DNA of 7,938 nt from Humisphaera sp. (lineage in GTDB: Bacteria > Planctomycetota > Phycisphaerae > Tepidisphaerales > Tepidisphaeraceae). Positions 6,309-7,938 of this stretch are shown here, in pieces (position 1 is the first letter of the stretch; each line of letters begins with the position of its first letter). A model generated the notes under the pieces. It was given only the letters and a program-made list of their open reading frames with translations. It searched no databases and was not told the origin of the DNA. The stretch spans positions 1 to 7,938 of the forward strand of contig JANXVV010000507.1 in assembly GCA_025351525.1 (NCBI GenBank). The letters are read 5' to 3'. The position numbers and the translations under genes are program-made.

Positions 6309-6326
6309 GCACGGGCTTGCCCGTGC
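6309..6326 (-). terminator. Hairpin 20 bases after rpsT
   Basis: GCACGGGC-TT-GCCCGTGC is a perfect 8-bp stem with a two-base loop, starting 20 bases after the rpsT stop. In the minus direction it is followed by GTTCTTCATCC, only mildly T-rich. It fits a transcription end point for rpsT but may be another small dispersed palindrome. Confidence 0.5.
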
Positions 6327-6346
6327 CAATGTAATATCGCAAGCGA

Positions 6347-6691
6347 TCAGCTCTTCTTCGCAGCCTTCTTCACGACCTTTTTCTTCGAAGCGGGTTTGGC
6401 CGGCACCACGACACCGCTGGCTTTGACCGCCTTGGCGACGTTCAACCGCTTGGTCAACCGGCTGCGCTTGCGCGAGGCGGCCTTCTTATGAATCGTGTGC
6501 TTGGCGGCGGTGCGATCCAGTTTCTGCGTGAGCTTGTTCAACTCCCCTTCCGCCTTGACGATATCGCCGCCCAGCAGAGCGGTGGTGAACAACTTGGTCT
6601 GATCCTTGATCGCCACCTTGCGGGCCTTGTTACGGGCCTTGTTCTTTTCGTTCTGGCGAATGCGCTTTTGGGCGGACAGTGAATGGGCCAC
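6347..6691 (-). CDS. rpsT: 30S ribosomal protein S20
   Basis: A small basic protein that binds 16S rRNA during assembly of the 30S subunit. It has 114 residues. The N-terminal MAHSLSAQKRIRQNEKNKARN and the AAKHTIHKKAASRKRSRLTKR stretch (62-82) are the S20 pattern. The E. coli protein has 87 residues; here a Lys/Ala/Val-rich tail (about 88-114, ending KKVVKKAAKKS) extends the C-terminus and probably contacts RNA loosely. The start is GTG at 6691, set by AGGAG nine bases ahead and by the conserved AHS start; there is no ATG option. E. coli rpsT also uses a non-AUG start tied to feedback control, so similar regulation is possible here. It has its own promoter and a hairpin downstream. Confidence 0.95.
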   Translation of the reverse strand: MAHSLSAQKRIRQNEKNKARNKARKVAIKDQTKLFTTALLGGDIVKAEGELNKLTQKLDRTAAKHTIHKKAASRKRSRLTKRLNVAKAVKASGVVVPAKPASKKKVVKKAAKKS

Positions 6692-6774
6692 TTGACGGTT
6701 CTCCTGGGTCTTTTAATTGCTCGTTCGATCGATACCCCGCGCACAATGGTCACGGCTTCATCGAAGGGGAGCAA

Positions 6775-6802
6775 AGTATAAAGACTGATGTTGCATTGTC
6801 CA
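6775..6802 (-). promoter_or_regulatory. Sigma70-type promoter for rpsT
   Basis: On the minus strand TGGACA (6797-6802) and TATACT (6775-6780) each match consensus at five of six bases, with a 16-base spacer. The start would be near 6768, leaving a leader of about 77 bases before the GTG. The -35 hexamer is the same TGGACA as in the marR promoter. Confidence 0.55.
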
Positions 6803-6910
6803 GCCAGCGGCGAGGGTCTTTTTACAAGGGCGCGCCTATTTTTCCGGGCAGGCTTTGAAATGATGTTTTGCCGGCATGGAGATTAATCCTCCCGACTCCC
6901 GACTGGCGCG

Positions 6911-6928
6911 CCTCCGTGCTCTCTGTGG
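6911..6928. repeat. Possible remnant of a dispersed 'CACAGAGAGCACGGAGG' repeat
   Basis: The minus strand reads CCACAGAGAGCACGGAGG, a string I recall as a common dispersed, non-coding element in related genomes. Next to it, 6889-6904 holds a short tandem of CTCCCGA. Neither part looks coding. The wider divergent region 6692-7114 has no gene that I can support. Confidence 0.3.
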
Positions 6929-6985
6929 GTCGATCTTTTGATTGTTCTTGACGCTTTTGGTGGCCCGGTATTTTTTCCTGATGGC

Positions 6986-6997
6986 GCGTGATCACGC
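6986..6997. promoter_or_regulatory. Perfect 12-bp palindrome GCGTGATCACGC, possible operator
   Basis: GCGTGATCACGC is its own reverse complement. It lies about 118 bases ahead of the hydrolase start and shortly after a weak promoter candidate (TTGACG at 6948-6953 with TATTTT at 6969-6974, spacer only 15). The position would suit a repressor site, but no matching regulator is known from this window. Confidence 0.3.
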
Positions 6998-7060
6998 ACG
7001 TTGATATAGACTTGTGAAAGTGAAACTTCCGCTTGAATCGAGAAAATTCCTCCCACCCTT

Positions 7061-7100
7061 TCCCTTCTCCCGCAAAACCGGGAGAAGGGACAGGATTTTT
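7061..7100 (+). terminator. Terminator-like hairpin just ahead of the hydrolase ribosome binding site
   Basis: TCCCTTCTCCCG (7061-7072) pairs perfectly with CGGGAGAAGGGA (7079-7090) around the loop CAAAAC. CAGGA and a run of five T (7096-7100) follow. This is a good intrinsic-terminator shape on the plus strand, although the T-run starts five bases late. No plus-strand gene is visible upstream that needs ending, and the AAGGA ribosome binding site begins at 7101. It may be an attenuator or a chance repeat insertion. The flanks AATTCCT (7046-7052) and AGGATTT extend the symmetry. Confidence 0.5.
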
Positions 7101-7114
7101 AAGGATAGATTGCG

Positions 7115-7938
7115 ATGCGCACTCCCACTGCATGGATATTGTTGGCTGGTTTTGTCGCCGGATCGATCTTGAACGTGCGCGCCCATGCCGATGGGCCTAA
7201 AGATAACGAGCTGGTGAATGTTCGCCCAATTCCACCGCTGCCGACGAAAGAGCTTTCTTCTTCCGATCGTGCGGAACTGGAAGAAGGCGAGATCGCACTG
7301 GATCACGAGATCGAGGCGCTGCAAACAGACTTGAAGGGTTCGCCTCTCGCGTCGCTTATTCCCGATGTTCAGATTTATCAAAACGCCGTCCGCTATCCTC
7401 TGACTTATCACGAGCAGATCGATCCGAAAGCGGCGCGCAAAGCACTGGCAGATGGCTTGGATCGAGCCGAAAAACTTCGGGCGGGCCAGTCGCCCTGGGT
7501 GACGACGGGTGGGCCGCGCGGTTATCTTTCCCAGATCGACGGATCGGTGCAACCCTATCTGCTGGGGGTTCCCGCCGGCTATCAAACTCCCACCGGGCTG
7601 GAAAAATCCAAGCCCTTCCGACTCGATTTCAACGAGCACGGTCGCGGTGAGGATCTGACCGAACTTAAATTCATCAACGGTAAAGCCGCCAGTGTTGCCG
7701 GCCGGTTCACGGTGCAACTGTATGGCCGGTATTGCTGTGCCAATAAATTCGCCGGTGAGATGGATCTTTTCGAATGCCTTAGCTCCCTCAAACGGCAATA
7801 CCCCATCGACGAGAACCGCATCCTGAACATCGGTTTCTCCATGGGCGGGGCGGCGTGCTGGCAGTTTGCAACGCACTACCCCGACGTGTGGGCCGCCGCT
7901 TCACCCGGCGCGGGGTTCGCCGAGACGCGCGAGTTTCT
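7115..7938 (+). CDS. Secreted alpha/beta hydrolase (prolyl-oligopeptidase/esterase-like), C-terminus cut off by the window
   Basis: About 274 residues are visible and the frame is open to the last base. The first 25 residues look like a signal peptide: Arg2, a hydrophobic core WILLAGFVAGSIL, and a likely cut after RAHA, so the enzyme is probably exported. A linker with acidic helices follows (about 47-75), then LTYHEQIDPKAARKALADG (96-114) and a conserved-looking RGYLSQIDGSVQPYLLGVP. HGRGE (175-179) is the likely oxyanion-hole segment, and GFSMGG with nucleophile Ser242 is the alpha/beta-hydrolase elbow, followed by ACWQFATHYPD and AASPGAGFAET. The acid and histidine of the triad should lie beyond the window. 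From memory this resembles planctomycete proteins annotated as prolyl oligopeptidase family; esterase activity is equally possible. AAGGA at 7101-7105 with nine bases to the ATG sets the start. Confidence 0.85.
   Translation, partial: MRTPTAWILLAGFVAGSILNVRAHADGPKDNELVNVRPIPPLPTKELSSSDRAELEEGEIALDHEIEALQTDLKGSPLASLIPDVQIYQNAVRYPLTYHEQIDPKAARKALADGLDRAEKLRAGQSPWVTTGGPRGYLSQIDGSVQPYLLGVPAGYQTPTGLEKSKPFRLDFNEHGRGEDLTELKFINGKAASVAGRFTVQLYGRYCCANKFAGEMDLFECLSSLKRQYPIDENRILNIGFSMGGAACWQFATHYPDVWAAASPGAGFAETREF

Noticed and set aside
6829..6912. Two GGCGCGCC sites 76 bases apart
   Set aside because: An 8-bp palindrome occurring twice in GC-rich DNA, without spacing or context that suggests a binding array.
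6992..7876. Minus-strand open frame of 294 codons at the right end
   Set aside because: Antisense to the hydrolase, which has a signal peptide, a ribosome binding site and a GFSMGG motif. The shadow has no recognisable domain.

Overview
The window looks like ordinary chromosomal DNA of a planctomycete-like bacterium, possibly from the Phycisphaerae side. This is an inference from moderately GC-rich coding DNA, dispersed palindromes of the 'GGTGGCATGGGCG...CGCCCATGCCACC' type that I associate with Planctomycetota and Verrucomicrobiota, an S20 protein with a Lys/Ala-rich tail, and a secreted hydrolase of a type I recall from planctomycetes. No rRNA, tRNA, CRISPR array, transposase or phage gene is visible.

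Layout from left to right. Bases 1-68 (minus strand) hold the start of a reading frame that leaves the window, possibly a GcvH-like protein. A DndA-type cysteine desulfurase follows (204-1382, minus). It is bracketed by two 67-bp palindromic repeats in opposite orientation. Divergent from it, a MarR-family regulator (about 1548-2039) lies behind a strong-looking sigma70-type promoter with an overlapping 12-bp palindrome. The regulator is followed on the same strand by a flavin-dependent halogenase-like oxidoreductase (2145-3407). A 378-bp gap with a long imperfect inverted repeat and a good promoter precedes a Mn-type superoxide dismutase (3786-4397). Two housekeeping genes then run on the minus strand: dimeric-type glycyl-tRNA synthetase (4510-6105) and ribosomal protein S20 (6347-6691, GTG start). 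A 423-bp divergent region carries the rpsT promoter, a perfect 12-bp palindrome and a terminator-like hairpin. The window ends in a truncated secreted alpha/beta hydrolase (7115 onward, plus).

How the genes relate. marR and the halogenase-like gene are the best candidate for a co-regulated pair. The desulfurase is an orphan here, with no dndBCDE nearby. glyS and rpsT both serve translation but are separated by a repeat and each seems to have its own promoter. sodA and glyS converge on a shared hairpin.

The most striking feature is that almost every gene junction holds a palindromic element. There are at least four kinds: three 67-bp copies with identical 25-17-25 architecture, one copy of a related design with a different core, one long 'CGCGAAG' inverted repeat, and a G/C-rich hairpin family with two members. 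I see no clear multi-gene novel system. The items most worth checking are the MarR/halogenase pair, the repeat-bracketed DndA-like gene and the hairpin just ahead of the hydrolase ribosome binding site.
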